Of a stretch of DNA of 64,000 bases, positions 1 to 10,462 are shown in pieces. Position numbers and translations under genes: made by a program. Location: contig JAJRQA010000228.1 of the NCBI GenBank assembly GCA_024280475.1, positions 1 to 64,000 of the forward strand. The letters run 5' to 3'. The first letter of the stretch is position 1. Each line of letters opens with the position of its first letter. Origin of the DNA: Alphaproteobacteria bacterium (GTDB lineage: Bacteria > Pseudomonadota > Alphaproteobacteria > Rhizobiales > JAKIUO01). The notes below the pieces were generated by a model, which saw nothing but the letters and a program-made list of their open reading frames with translations, searched no databases and was not told the origin of the DNA.

Positions 1-15
1 CGACTAAACCAATAA

Positions 16-774
16 TTAAATATTCATCCAGACCTTGATTTGTATCACCAGTGTTTCCCAGCTCATGAACGCCAATGATTTCAATGCCTCATAGCCTTGA
101 GGATCATGAACCGTCAGCCACATGACATATCCAGTCGCAAGAATGATCAGCAAGACCAGAAACTGCACAAGAAAAACGAATACACCGCTTTTGCGCCTGT
201 TCGCAACCAGACGCGGCGGTCTTTTCACATTTACGCTGGCAGGCTCCGGGGCAATGGCCCTCATATCAGCGTTGTCACGGGCGAATTGTGCGTTTTGCGG
301 GGCGTGGAAATCTGCCTGAAAATCTGTTTGGCGATCTGCCTGGGTACCAGGAACCCTGTTCATGACCGCGCTGGCATTGGAGCGCATATTTTCATAGGAA
401 GGTTCAATGCTCTGGGTTTTGGGGCGATCTGGATGATCTTGCGGCAATTGCACCATGATGCGGCGCAGCACTGGTTCAGGGTCAAGCCCGAGCAGATTTG
501 TATATTCAAACACCACACGAGAGCTTTCATTCCAGGGCGGCAATTGCGACAACTGTCCCTGCTCCAGCAGGCTGATGGTCCTGGGCGCCGTGTTGAACTG
601 GTGGGCCAGCTGTTCGAGCGAGCGACCCGACGCCTGACGCATTTCGCAAAACAGCTCGGCAATCTCGCTATCAATCTTGCCTGCACCATCATCAATGCTG
701 CGAATATGTAATCGTGTTTTGGTCGTCCTGTTCAGCATTTGTGTCCCTGATCGTCTCAAATCTACAGAGCTCAA
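16..774 (-). CDS. RodZ-like / XRE-type HTH protein with a C-terminal transmembrane segment
   Basis: ORF track; HTH-like 'ELFCEMRQASGRSLEQLAHQFNTAPRTISLLEQG' followed by a hydrophobic helix 'GVFVFLVQFLVLLIILATGYVMWL'. Confidence 0.6.
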   Translation of the reverse strand: MSSVDLRRSGTQMLNRTTKTRLHIRSIDDGAGKIDSEIAELFCEMRQASGRSLEQLAHQFNTAPRTISLLEQGQLSQLPPWNESSRVVFEYTNLLGLDPEPVLRRIMVQLPQDHPDRPKTQSIEPSYENMRSNASAVMNRVPGTQADRQTDFQADFHAPQNAQFARDNADMRAIAPEPASVNVKRPPRLVANRRKSGVFVFLVQFLVLLIILATGYVMWLTVHDPQGYEALKSLAFMSWETLVIQIKVWMNI

Positions 775-786
775 TATTCACGCCGC

Positions 787-3057
787 TTAAATCCCTACTA
801 TATCTATATGACGCTGTTGTGCATATCGCACAAGAGCGGTGCGAATATTCAAAACATTATCCCCCAACAATTGTGCAACAAAATGGCGGATCTCCTTTGC
901 ATCGAGACCAAGCACCATGGATTTGACAGGACCAATGGCCATTGGTGCCATGGAAAGAGAATTAAACCCAAGCCCGACAAGCGCCATAGCCTCCAGCGGT
1001 CGGCTGGCCATTTCACCGCAAACATTGACCGGCATCTCATGTTTTTGCGCCATCTTCTGGATCCCCGCAAGGGCATTTAGAAACGGCAGGCTCAAGGGAT
1101 CAAAGCGGTGCGCCACATTCATATTCGAGCGATCAACCGCAAACAGGAATTGCAAAAGATCATTCGTGCCCACCGACAGAAAATCGACCCGTTTCATCAA
1201 GGGCTCCAGCTGCCATATGAGAGCTGGTACCTCGATCATGGTGCCAACTTTGATTTGCACAGGCATTTCGCGATCAAATTTTTGATGATGGGTGATCTCA
1301 CGATTGATCAGCTCCCGGGCTTGCTCAATCTCCCATATATCCGCGATCATGGGCAATAGAATATTGAGATTTTGCCCACCTGAAGCTTGCAACAGGGCGC
1401 GCACCTGCGTACGGAAAATGGCGGGGCGGTCAAGCGCGAAACGAATAGCCCGCCAGCCAAGAGCGGGGTTTTCCTCATGGGCATGGCGCAGATAGGGCAG
1501 GATTTTGTCACCGCCAATATCAAGGGTGCGAAACGTCACGGGTCTGCTCCCGGCGGTTTCCAGCACATTGGCGTAACTGGCTTGCAGTTCTTTGAGACGC
1601 GGCAAACGTTCTGAAATCATAAAATGCAGCTCGGTGCGATAAAGGCCGATCGAGGAGGCACCGCTTTGATCAAGATGAGGCAGATCGATTTCCAGCCCGG
1701 CATTCATGCCAAGCGAAACCTCCTGGCCATCAAGGGTAATGGCCGGACGGGTACGCAATCCTTCATAGAAGGCGCTTTGCCGCGCCTGATCCTTGATTTT
1801 TTGACGGTAAATGCCCGTTATCTTGTCGCTTGGCCTTATATGCACTTTGCCGGTCAAGCCATTGACCGCCATCTGATCACCTGGCTGTATTTTGTCAATG
1901 ATCCCGGTCACGCCGCCAACTGTTGCCAACCCCAGAGCTCTGGCGATAATCGTCACATGAGCGGAGACGCCCGCATCTTCGAGCACCAACCCAACCAGAT
2001 GCTCGCGGTCATAATCAAGCAGTTCGGCCGGTCCCATGGTGCGCGCCACCAACACCGAATTTTGTTTCAGCTCTTCGCCCACCGAGGTGATCGACAGTCC
2101 CGCCAAAATACGTTGCAGGCGGTTCGACAGATCATCAAGATCATGCAATCGTTCACGAAAAAACGGATCTCGCGAGCGCATCATTTGTGCACGCATTTCA
2201 TTTTGAGTGCGCTCGACGGAGGCTTCCACCGTCAGTCCCGTTTCGATGCCTTCATGCAGTTTATTGACCCAGACCTGATCATGGGCAAACATGCGATAGG
2301 TTTCCAGCACATCACGATGCTCTCCCGCTCTTGCCACATCCCCTCGCGACAACATCTCGTCAATCCCGGTGCGCAGTTTATCAAGCGCCTCCTCCAGATG
2401 GGTCATTTCCATGAACGGCTCATCGGCGATTAATCTGGTCACCGCAACGCGCGGTTCATGCAAGATAACCTGCCCCATGGCAATGGAAGGATAGAGCGCT
2501 ACGCCCACCAGTCGATCCGGCCCAAAGCGCACCCTTTCGCTGCGCGCTTCTACCAGTTCAGACATATCATCAGAGGAGAAAAATTCAGCCAGCACCATCG
2601 CGACCGTCTGCAAGGCCTCGACTTCTTCTTCCATATAGTTGCGTTTGCTGGCGTTTTGCAACGTCAGGACACCAAGCATATGACCATTTCGCAGGATCGG
2701 CACGCCCAAAAAAGCGTGAAACGGATCTTCGCCGGTCTCGGGCTGATGGGAATAGGCAGAATGCGCGGCGGCATCTGCCAGGGCCAGTGGTTTGGCCTCA
2801 TCGGCAATCAGCCCCACAAGGCCCTCGCCTCGTGCCAGTCTGGTTTTGTGTACAGCCGCCTCGCGCAAGCCCTTGGTTGCATAAAGCACAAGTGATCCAT
2901 CCGGGCGCCGCAAATAGATCGAGGAAACCTCGGCAACCATATTGGCAGCAATCTGTGAAACGATCAGGTTCAAACGAGCCTGAGCACTTTCTTTCGTTGC
3001 CATGATTTCACGCAGGCTCCGCAACAAAACACGGGGTGCGCCAATGGACTGGGACAT
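787..3057 (-). CDS. ptsP: Phosphoenolpyruvate-protein phosphotransferase PtsP (GAF domain + EI domain)
   Basis: N-terminal GAF-like region, PEP-utilizer motif 'GGVTGIIDKIQPGD', C-terminal 'TMIEVPALIWQLEPLMKRVDFLSVGTNDLLQF' and 'VNVCGEMA'. Confidence 0.93.
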   Translation of the reverse strand: MSQSIGAPRVLLRSLREIMATKESAQARLNLIVSQIAANMVAEVSSIYLRRPDGSLVLYATKGLREAAVHKTRLARGEGLVGLIADEAKPLALADAAAHSAYSHQPETGEDPFHAFLGVPILRNGHMLGVLTLQNASKRNYMEEEVEALQTVAMVLAEFFSSDDMSELVEARSERVRFGPDRLVGVALYPSIAMGQVILHEPRVAVTRLIADEPFMEMTHLEEALDKLRTGIDEMLSRGDVARAGEHRDVLETYRMFAHDQVWVNKLHEGIETGLTVEASVERTQNEMRAQMMRSRDPFFRERLHDLDDLSNRLQRILAGLSITSVGEELKQNSVLVARTMGPAELLDYDREHLVGLVLEDAGVSAHVTIIARALGLATVGGVTGIIDKIQPGDQMAVNGLTGKVHIRPSDKITGIYRQKIKDQARQSAFYEGLRTRPAITLDGQEVSLGMNAGLEIDLPHLDQSGASSIGLYRTELHFMISERLPRLKELQASYANVLETAGSRPVTFRTLDIGGDKILPYLRHAHEENPALGWRAIRFALDRPAIFRTQVRALLQASGGQNLNILLPMIADIWEIEQARELINREITHHQKFDREMPVQIKVGTMIEVPALIWQLEPLMKRVDFLSVGTNDLLQFLFAVDRSNMNVAHRFDPLSLPFLNALAGIQKMAQKHEMPVNVCGEMASRPLEAMALVGLGFNSLSMAPMAIGPVKSMVLGLDAKEIRHFVAQLLGDNVLNIRTALVRYAQQRHIDIVGI

Positions 3058-3122
3058 GGTACCTTTCCAGTTTTAGAATTTCATTTCACAATTTTCGCAA
3101 ATCATGGAAGCCCTACCGTCGT

Positions 3123-3248
3123 GTCATCCCAGCGAAGGCTGGGAACCATACTCCCTGTTCTCTCAAATAAATTATTGATCAAGCTTCAGGTGCTGGACTA
3201 AAAATACTCATATTGGTGGTTATGGATCCCCGCCTTCGCGGGGATGAC
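3123..3248. repeat. REP-like palindromic element with 28-bp inverted ends (25/28 identical)
   Basis: Left GTCATCCCAGCGAAGGCTGGGAACCATA (3123-3150); reverse complement of right end (3221-3248) is GTCATCCCCGCGAAGGCGGGGATCCATA. Confidence 0.8.
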
Positions 3249-3313
3249 AACTTGTATTTATATGAACGGTATCAGCTAATTTGACGTGATTCAGCGATCC
3301 TCCAACAACAAAA

Positions 3314-4573
3314 TCAGTCCTTGTCCAGACCATAAAGCGTGTGCAAGGTGCGAACAGCGAGCTCGGTATAATCAGCATCAATCAACACAGAAATCTTGAT
3401 CTCCGAGGTGCTGATGGCAAGTATATTGACGCCTTTTTCAGCCAGCGCCGCAAACATGTCGCCAGCCACCCCCGCATGGGATGACATACCAACGCCGATC
3501 ACCGACAGTTTAACAATATTGGTAGCTGAGCGAACTTCCTCAAAATCAATTTGGCCGCGCTGCTGCTCGATGACTTCCAGCGTGCGCGCCATATCGACGC
3601 CCTGAACCGTAAAGGTCATATCAGTGAACTTGCCATCTTCCGAGATGTTTTGAACGATCATATCCACATTGATATTGGCCTTGGCCAGTGGCACAAAAAC
3701 CGCAGCGGCAATACCTGGTTTATCGGCAACCCGCACAAGAGTGATTTTAGCTTCGTCCCTGGTATAGGCAATGCCATTTACAATATGTTTTTCCACGATT
3801 TCTTCCTCATCACAGACCAATGTTCCAACCCGGTTTTCATCCCCCGTTCCTGCCGGTGGACAAGACAAAGGATCATCAAAACTTGAGCGTACAGACAAAC
3901 GCACTTTGTGCTTCATGGCAATCTCGACAGAGCGGGTCTGCAAGACCTTGGCCCCTTGCGACGCCATCTCCAGCATCTCTTCATAGGAGATCTTGTCGAG
4001 CTTGTGGGCCTTTGGCGTGATGCGCGGGTCCGTCGTATAGACCCCGTCCACATCCGTGTAAATATCGCAACGATCCGCTTTGAGCGCCGCCGCGATGGCA
4101 ACGGCACTGGTGTCAGAACCGCCGCGCCCCAGCGTGGCGATACGGCCATCGGCCGCCAAGCCCTGAAACCCGGCGATCACCGCGACCGTCCCGCCTGTCA
4201 TGCTTTTAAGCAAATTGTCCGCAGCGATATCGACAATCCGGGCCTTGCCATGCGCATCATTGGTGCGCAACGGGATTTGCCAACCTTGCCAGGATCTCGC
4301 CTTGATGCCCATGATGTTTAAAATCATGGCCAGCAGACCCGCCGTCACCTGCTCTCCCGATGAGACTATAGCATCATATTCTGCGCAGACACTGTCGCCG
4401 CCTGCTTCATTGACATAGGAAACCAGCTGATTGGTGCGGCCCGCCATGGCCGAGACGACAACGGCGCAGTGATTTCCCGCATCCGCTTCTCGTTTTACAT
4501 GTTGGGCAACATTCTTGATGTGCTCGACATCCGCAACAGATGTACCCCCGAATTTCATTACCAACACGGCCAT
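3314..4573 (-). CDS. lysC: Aspartate kinase
   Basis: 'MAVLVMKFGGTSVADVEHI', 'GRGGSDTSAVAIAAALKADRCDIYTDVDGVYTTDPRI', C-terminal ACT domains. Confidence 0.96.
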   Translation of the reverse strand: MAVLVMKFGGTSVADVEHIKNVAQHVKREADAGNHCAVVVSAMAGRTNQLVSYVNEAGGDSVCAEYDAIVSSGEQVTAGLLAMILNIMGIKARSWQGWQIPLRTNDAHGKARIVDIAADNLLKSMTGGTVAVIAGFQGLAADGRIATLGRGGSDTSAVAIAAALKADRCDIYTDVDGVYTTDPRITPKAHKLDKISYEEMLEMASQGAKVLQTRSVEIAMKHKVRLSVRSSFDDPLSCPPAGTGDENRVGTLVCDEEEIVEKHIVNGIAYTRDEAKITLVRVADKPGIAAAVFVPLAKANINVDMIVQNISEDGKFTDMTFTVQGVDMARTLEVIEQQRGQIDFEEVRSATNIVKLSVIGVGMSSHAGVAGDMFAALAEKGVNILAISTSEIKISVLIDADYTELAVRTLHTLYGLDKD

Positions 4574-4723
4574 AAAACAATTCTTCCTGCGATTTTTTTC
4601 TTGTATCTTGAAGGTTCATACCCACAAAGCGCTCAACCTGCAATACAAGGCTGCAACAGCGCTCATTTACAGTCCCTTGCTGATCGATCCCCAAAAACGA
4701 CCTTGACAGGAAAGTCCCCTGGC

Positions 4724-5500
4724 ATGCCAAATAGAACCATGACCCAAGCCCAAGCAAATAACGCACCAGACAACACCCTTGATCCAGAAGAAATCAAGCG
4801 CTTTTCTCGCATTGCCGATGAATGGTGGGACCCCATGGGCAAATTTCGCCCGCTGCACCAACTCAATCCTATCCGGCTGACCTATATTCGGGATGAAATC
4901 TGTCGTCATTTTCAGATAGAAAAGCGCGCAGCCGCGCCGTTAAACGGTCTCAAAGTACTTGATATTGGCTGTGGCGGCGGTCTTTTGTGTGAACCCATGA
5001 CGCGCATGGGAGCCGATGTGACCGGCGTTGATCCTGCCGAGCGAACTATTAAAGCGGCGCGTGCTCACGCCAAAGATATGGGCCTCACGGTAGATTATCG
5101 CATATCGCGCGCCGAAGAACTTGTTGATGCGGGCGAATTGTTTGATGTCGTGGTTAATATGGAAGTGATTGAGCATGTTCCAGATGTCCCCGCCTTTCTC
5201 GACATTTGCACCCATCTGGTGCGCCCTGGCGGCCTGATGCTGGCGTCAACCTTGAACCGCACTGTTAAATCCTACGGGCTGGCGATCATTGGCGCGGAAT
5301 ATATCATGCGATGGCTGCCCACCGGCACCCACCAGTGGGAGCGCTTTGTCACCCCTGACGAATTGAAAAAAGCCATGCTTGGCGCTGGCCTTGTCGAAGT
5401 TGAGCAAACTGGCATGAGCTACAACCCGCTAACCGGCAGCTGGACCCTTGGTACCGACCTTGATGTCAACTATTTGGCCAGCGCAAAAAAACCCTCGTAG
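4724..5500 (+). CDS. ubiG: Ubiquinone biosynthesis O-methyltransferase UbiG
   Basis: ORF track (4469..5500), internal ATG preferred; 'EEIKRFSRIADEWWDPMGKFRPLHQLNPIRLTYIRD' and SAM motif 'VLDIGCGGGLLCEPMTRMGADVTGVD'. Confidence 0.95.
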   Translation: MPNRTMTQAQANNAPDNTLDPEEIKRFSRIADEWWDPMGKFRPLHQLNPIRLTYIRDEICRHFQIEKRAAAPLNGLKVLDIGCGGGLLCEPMTRMGADVTGVDPAERTIKAARAHAKDMGLTVDYRISRAEELVDAGELFDVVVNMEVIEHVPDVPAFLDICTHLVRPGGLMLASTLNRTVKSYGLAIIGAEYIMRWLPTGTHQWERFVTPDELKKAMLGAGLVEVEQTGMSYNPLTGSWTLGTDLDVNYLASAKKPS

Positions 5501-5608
5501 CCAATGTCCGGTGCATCACGAAAGGCCTTTGCAGTGCTTATTGTCTTGCCTCGATAAGGAGGGCTCGTCTATGGTCCAAGCCAAGTTTAAAATTGTGGAA
5601 ATGAGCGA

Positions 5609-5926
5609 ATGAGCGAAGATATTCTAAAAAATCTGGCCGCCACCATCAAAGAGAGGCGCAGCGCTTCGAGCGATACTTCCTATACGCGCAAACTGCTGGA
5701 TGCCGGCCCCGAAAAATGCGCTAAAAAACTCGGCGAAGAAGCGGCTGAAACCATCATTGCCGCCCTCGTGCAAACAGATGATGAACTTACGAGCGAAGCA
5801 GCCGATCTATTATATCACCTGCTTGTTTTGCTTGAATCGCGCATGGTGGATTTTGACGATGTGCTGCAAAAACTCGAGCAACGGGAAAGCCGCTCAGGTT
5901 TGGAAGAAAAAGCCGCTCGGACATAG
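5609..5926 (+). CDS. hisE: Phosphoribosyl-ATP diphosphatase
   Basis: 'SYTRKLLDAGPEKCAKKLGEEAAETIIAAL...LTSEAADLLYHLLVLLESR'. Confidence 0.95.
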   Translation: MSEDILKNLAATIKERRSASSDTSYTRKLLDAGPEKCAKKLGEEAAETIIAALVQTDDELTSEAADLLYHLLVLLESRMVDFDDVLQKLEQRESRSGLEEKAART

Positions 5927-5951
5927 AGCGTGAGCAAACAAAGTTGATGCG

Positions 5952-6983
5952 ATGAACAAACCTGACGAACAACAAGAACCCGCTACGGCAGTACCCTCGC
6001 AACAGCCTGACCACTCCGCCTATCGCTCCTTCGCCCGCAAAGACTGGGCAGCACTGCGCGCCGAAACCCCCATGACCTTGAGTATTCCCGATGTCAAAAA
6101 GCTGACCGGTATTCTTGAACCTGTCTCCATGTGTGAGGTCGAAGAGGTCTATCTTCCCCTCACCCGCCTAATCAATCTCTATGCCGTGGCGGCCGAAACC
6201 CTGCACCGCGAAACCAATCTGTTTTTGGGCAAAAGCGAGCAAAAGTCTCCCTTTATCATTGGCATGGCGGGTTCTGTGGCAGTTGGCAAGAGCACAATGG
6301 CGCGGATTTTACGCGCATTGCTGGCCAAATGGGACGTTCATGCCAATGTCGCGTTGGTGCCGACAGATGGTTTTTTGTGGCCCAATGCCGAACTGGAGCG
6401 CCGGGACCTGATGGCCCGCAAGGGCTTTCCTGAAAGCTATGATGCGCGCCGCCTTGTGCGCTTTTTGGCAGATATCAAATCAGGAAAAACGAATGTCAAA
6501 GCGCCAGTCTATTCGCATTTCACCTATGATATCGTGCCGGGAAAAACCGTTACTGTCAGCCGCCCCGACATTTTAATTATCGAGGGGCTGAATGTGCTCC
6601 AGCCTGCCCGCCAGCCCGACAAATGCAAACTGCCGGACCGCGAGACAGATATGGATCTTTCTGCGCTCGAACATCTTCCATATGTTTCTGATTTTTTCGA
6701 TTTTTCGATCTATCTCGATGCCAATCAAGAACAGATCGAACGCTGGTATATTGAGCGCTTCATGGTGCTGCGGCAAACGGCGTTTCAAGATCCCGCCAAC
6801 TATTTCCATCGCTATTCGAAACTCAACAATAAAGACGCCACGCAAAAAGCCCGCGACCTCTGGCGGACCATCAATCTTGTTAATCTGCGGGAAAATATCG
6901 AATGTACCCGCCAACGGGCAGACCTGATTTTACATAAAGCCGGTGATCATGCCATCGAGCAAATCTTGCTGCGCAAGCAATAA
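5952..6983 (+). CDS. coaA: Type I pantothenate kinase
   Basis: P-loop 'GMAGSVAVGKSTMARIL', 'VPTDGFLWPNAELERRDLMARKGFPESYD', 'IIEGLNVLQ'. Confidence 0.96.
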   Translation: MNKPDEQQEPATAVPSQQPDHSAYRSFARKDWAALRAETPMTLSIPDVKKLTGILEPVSMCEVEEVYLPLTRLINLYAVAAETLHRETNLFLGKSEQKSPFIIGMAGSVAVGKSTMARILRALLAKWDVHANVALVPTDGFLWPNAELERRDLMARKGFPESYDARRLVRFLADIKSGKTNVKAPVYSHFTYDIVPGKTVTVSRPDILIIEGLNVLQPARQPDKCKLPDRETDMDLSALEHLPYVSDFFDFSIYLDANQEQIERWYIERFMVLRQTAFQDPANYFHRYSKLNNKDATQKARDLWRTINLVNLRENIECTRQRADLILHKAGDHAIEQILLRKQ

Positions 6984-7103
6984 TGACGATGCCAGCGGCC
7001 TTTGTTGTTGCTTAAAACCCGGTGCCAGGAAAATTATGCCTTTTTTCCGCTGTCGCACGCGCCTATACTGTCTAGAAAAATATGATCAGGTCGGAGACAC
7101 TTC

Positions 7104-9170
7104 ATGAAAACTACGCTTAAAATTGTCGGCATGCTCGTTGTGGTGCTGTTTGTGATCATTGGCGCGGGTATTCTTGCCTTGCCGCAAATATTGTCGACCG
7201 ATCTTGCCAAGAGCAAAATCACGCAAGTGATCGAGCAGAAAACCGGTCGCAAGCTAATCATTACCGGCGACACCAGCTTCAAGTTCTATCCAGATATTGG
7301 CGTCTCCCTGAACGATATTTCCTTGTCAAATCCCCCCCGCATGGCCGGTCCACCGCTGGTCAAGATGACGGCTTTGCGCGCCAGTTTTAAACTGATCCCT
7401 CTGTTCAAGGGACAAGTGGAAGTCGCCGATATTACCTTGATCAAGCCGCATTTTATCCTGCTGGTCGATAAAAAAGGCAACCGCAACTGGGATTTCAACA
7501 TGGCGGCCAGCGATGATGAGGGCACGGGCGAGCCTTCATCGGGTACCAGTGTGACCCTTGGGTCCGTGACCATCAAAAACGGCTTTGTGCACTATATAAA
7601 CGCCAAAGATGATGTGAACCTAAAATTGGAGGCCATCAATATCACGCTGGCGCAAAAACTCCCCAGCCGATCCATAAATACCAAAGGCAATTTACGCTGG
7701 CGCAATGAAATCCTCAATATAAGCAGCAAGATCGACGCTCCTGATCAGCTGTTCGCTAACCAGCCCTCAAAACTATTTATCAAACTGGCCTCACGCTTTA
7801 CCGATAGTGAGTATGAGGGCATGGTGACGCTGGGGGACCAACCCTCCATTGACGGGTCCCTCATTTCACGTACGAGTTCGGTGCGCCAGCTAGCGAAATT
7901 TCTCGGCCACAAATTGCCCGCTGGTAACGGCTTTGGCAAGCTGAAGCTGAAAACCATCCTCAAGGCTGACGCTAAACAAATACAATTTGCCACCAGTCAA
8001 TTCCTGTTTGACAATATGGATATTAAAGCCAGCGGCACCATTGATCTGAAACGAAAGCAGCCAGTCATTGTCGCCAATATGGAAGTGGACCGCTTAGACC
8101 TTAACCCCTATCTTGCCAATCAAGACAGCGGCTCAGCCAGCAGTTCTGCTAGTAGCGGTAGCGCGGCGATTGATCTATCGGCGATCAACTTGGTGGATGG
8201 CACCTTCAAGCTAAAAACCAATGAAATTCTTTACCAAAAAGCGCGCATTGGGGCGGGGCAGTTTGATATCTCCATCATTAATGGCCGCGCCGATGCGACC
8301 ATCCGCGCCCTGTCCTTGTATCGCGGATCAGCCACCGGAAATCTGGTACTTGATGGCAGTCGTTCAACCCCGCAGATCAGTGGAAATCTGGCGCTCAATA
8401 ACGTCCTTGTGGGGGCTATCTTGCGTGATTTTGCCAGTTTCGAAAAACTATCTGGTAGAGGTTCGCTGAGCGGAAATTTCGATGTGAAGGGCGACAATGT
8501 CAAAGATCTCAAAAAATCCATGAAGGGCAATGTGAAGCTCAATCTTGCAAAAGGCCGGATTGATGGCTTTAACCTGGCTCGATATGTCGAACAGCTGACC
8601 GGCAATACAGTCCCCGGCAGTGGCACAGGGCGCGATGGCAAAGAAAGAACCGCTTATGATAAAATGTCAGCCTCGTTCAAGGTCAACAAAGGAGTTGCCC
8701 GCACAACAGATTTTCTGCTCACCGGAAGTTTCTTCAAGGTAAGAGCTAAGGGGCGCATCAATATTGTTGATGAAACCTTGAACATGCGGGTCGCGCCACA
8801 TCTATTTAGCGGCGACTGGAGCTTTGCCCCGCCTTTGAAAGTAACGGGACCCTGGGCGAAGCCTAAACCCGGATTTGATGCTGTGGCATTCTGGGGTGGC
8901 AGTGGCGCTGTTGTTCGCTCTTTAAGTGGACTGGCGCGCGGCGGCAGCCTTGCCAATAGCGACTTGCTGAAACGGCGCGGATTGAAAAATGACGCAGAAA
9001 TCGAAGCCTATCTGGACGGCAAAAAAATCGACACCAGTAATGATGCCCCTGCTGCCGCGAACAACCCGGATGACGGCGCAGGCACAGATGCACCTGCCTC
9101 GCCGCTCGGCGGGCTGCTCGGCGGCGACCAGAACGGTCTTGGTAATTTGCTGAAAAAAGTGCTGCCTTAG
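7104..9170 (+). CDS. AsmA family protein
   Basis: N-terminal TM helix, 'KSKITQVIEQKTGRKLIITGDTSFKFYPDIGVSLNDISLSNP', AsmA-like C-terminal region. Confidence 0.9.
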   Translation: MKTTLKIVGMLVVVLFVIIGAGILALPQILSTDLAKSKITQVIEQKTGRKLIITGDTSFKFYPDIGVSLNDISLSNPPRMAGPPLVKMTALRASFKLIPLFKGQVEVADITLIKPHFILLVDKKGNRNWDFNMAASDDEGTGEPSSGTSVTLGSVTIKNGFVHYINAKDDVNLKLEAINITLAQKLPSRSINTKGNLRWRNEILNISSKIDAPDQLFANQPSKLFIKLASRFTDSEYEGMVTLGDQPSIDGSLISRTSSVRQLAKFLGHKLPAGNGFGKLKLKTILKADAKQIQFATSQFLFDNMDIKASGTIDLKRKQPVIVANMEVDRLDLNPYLANQDSGSASSSASSGSAAIDLSAINLVDGTFKLKTNEILYQKARIGAGQFDISIINGRADATIRALSLYRGSATGNLVLDGSRSTPQISGNLALNNVLVGAILRDFASFEKLSGRGSLSGNFDVKGDNVKDLKKSMKGNVKLNLAKGRIDGFNLARYVEQLTGNTVPGSGTGRDGKERTAYDKMSASFKVNKGVARTTDFLLTGSFFKVRAKGRINIVDETLNMRVAPHLFSGDWSFAPPLKVTGPWAKPKPGFDAVAFWGGSGAVVRSLSGLARGGSLANSDLLKRRGLKNDAEIEAYLDGKKIDTSNDAPAAANNPDDGAGTDAPASPLGGLLGGDQNGLGNLLKKVLP

Positions 9171-9179
9171 ATTGCCCTC

Positions 9180-9290
9180 GCCGGGCGGCGTCCTGCGCGG
9201 ACAGCGCTGGGGACTAATCCCCAGACCCCGCTATAAGTTTAACTGATGGGATTGTTAAGGGGCTGGTCCCTTAACTGCCCGCCGCACAAG
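9180..9290. repeat. Dispersed intergenic palindromic repeat, copy A
   Basis: 'TCCTGCGCGGACAGCGCTGGGGACTAATCCCCAGACCCC...CTGCCCGCCGCACAAGCG'; fills the gap between convergent AsmA gene and pyrE. Confidence 0.8.
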
Positions 9291-9298
9291 CGATCATT

Positions 9299-9880
9299 CT
9301 ACTTGAAATCTACCGCGCTTAGCAGGGCCATGAACGGAACGCCAGCGCTGTGGAATGTTTCCATGGCCCCTTCTTCACGATCAACAATGGTCAAAACGCA
9401 AGCGACCTTGGCACCTTGCGCCCGCACTGCTTCAACGGCCAGCAGGGAGGAGCCACCAGTTGTCGTCACGTCTTCGACGATGACCACGGTTTTGCCGTCC
9501 AGGCTTTCATCGTCCGTCAAGCCCTCTATGAGTTTTTGGGTGCCGTGTTCTTTGGTTTTCTTACGGATGAAAAAGGCGCTAACTGGATTTTCGCGCTCAT
9601 AGCTAACGGCGGCAACACTTGAGGCGATGGGCACCGCGCCCATTTCCAGCCCGCCGACAAAATCAACGCCCATGCCGTCAATGGCGTCAAGGATCAGCTC
9701 TGATATCAACCATGCCCCTTCGGGATCCATCATGGTTGGCTTCATATTGAAATAAAAACTAGAGGAGCGCCCCGACGCCAGCTTGATTTCTTTGCCCACC
9801 GAAAACGACCGCCGCTTGATAATATCAATCAGCTGGCCTCTTACATTTTTCGTCATGGCTGGTGTCCCCTTTATATCCAT
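9299..9880 (-). CDS. pyrE: Orotate phosphoribosyltransferase
   Basis: 'KTVVIVEDVTTTGGSSLLAVEAVRAQGAKVACVLTIVDREEGA' PRPP-binding motif; 'LASGRSSSFYFNMKPTMMDPEG'. Confidence 0.96.
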   Translation of the reverse strand: MDIKGTPAMTKNVRGQLIDIIKRRSFSVGKEIKLASGRSSSFYFNMKPTMMDPEGAWLISELILDAIDGMGVDFVGGLEMGAVPIASSVAAVSYERENPVSAFFIRKKTKEHGTQKLIEGLTDDESLDGKTVVIVEDVTTTGGSSLLAVEAVRAQGAKVACVLTIVDREEGAMETFHSAGVPFMALLSAVDFK

Positions 9881-9905
9881 GTCCGCAGCTATTTGACCCC
9901 ACTAT

Positions 9906-10051
9906 CGTCATTCCCGCGAAGGCGGGAATCCAAGCGACCCTCAGTAAATGCAGTGGTTCAATTTGGAAACAATTTTACGGCAAGCTCTCGCAGAACACAA
10001 TCAGATCATCTGTGGATAGTCACTTGGATTCCCGCCTTCGCGGGAATGACG
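9906..10051. repeat. REP-like/MITE-like element with perfect 29-bp inverted ends
   Basis: CGTCATTCCCGCGAAGGCGGGAATCCAAG at 9906-9934; exact reverse complement at 10023-10051. Confidence 0.88.
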
Positions 10052-10094
10052 GGATGGAGAGCAATAACTGAAATATGCAATACTGTATTTTAGG

Positions 10095-10412
10095 CTATTC
10101 CCTGTTTTCCAACAGTGTTGCTCGACGATCAGCACGATAAGCTAAAAGCACCGAAAGGAATGTGCCAAGCAGTGAGAGAAGAGAAATAATGACTGCAGAA
10201 TTAAAAAGATTGTCCTGCCTTCGTGACGGTGTTTTCTTTTTTACCTGATCAGCAGGTCTGTTCTGTAACGAAGTACCGTGTGTTTTCTTTTTGTTAGTCG
10301 AAGCAAGAGACGATATTCTAGCTGTTGTTTCAGGATGGTAGGTTTTCCAGTAAAATGCTGCCCCAGCACCAGTAAATGAAGCCAATAGCATTAATAAAAA
10401 GAATTTTTTCAA
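10095..10412 (-). CDS. Small hypothetical membrane protein
   Basis: ORF with N-terminal signal-like helix and a second hydrophobic helix 'NSAVIISLLSLLGTFLSVLLAY'; no family recognised. Confidence 0.45.
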   Translation of the reverse strand: MKKFFLLMLLASFTGAGAAFYWKTYHPETTARISSLASTNKKKTHGTSLQNRPADQVKKKTPSRRQDNLFNSAVIISLLSLLGTFLSVLLAYRADRRATLLENRE

Positions 10413-10462
10413 TGAAATTTCTCTTACTATAAAGTCAATGCTGCTGATTATCTAAAGCGCCG

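Noticed and set aside
1624-2433. 269-aa + strand ORF antisense to ptsP
   Set aside because: Shadow ORF over a well-supported ptsP coding region; composition (many H/Q/R) is typical of antisense translation.
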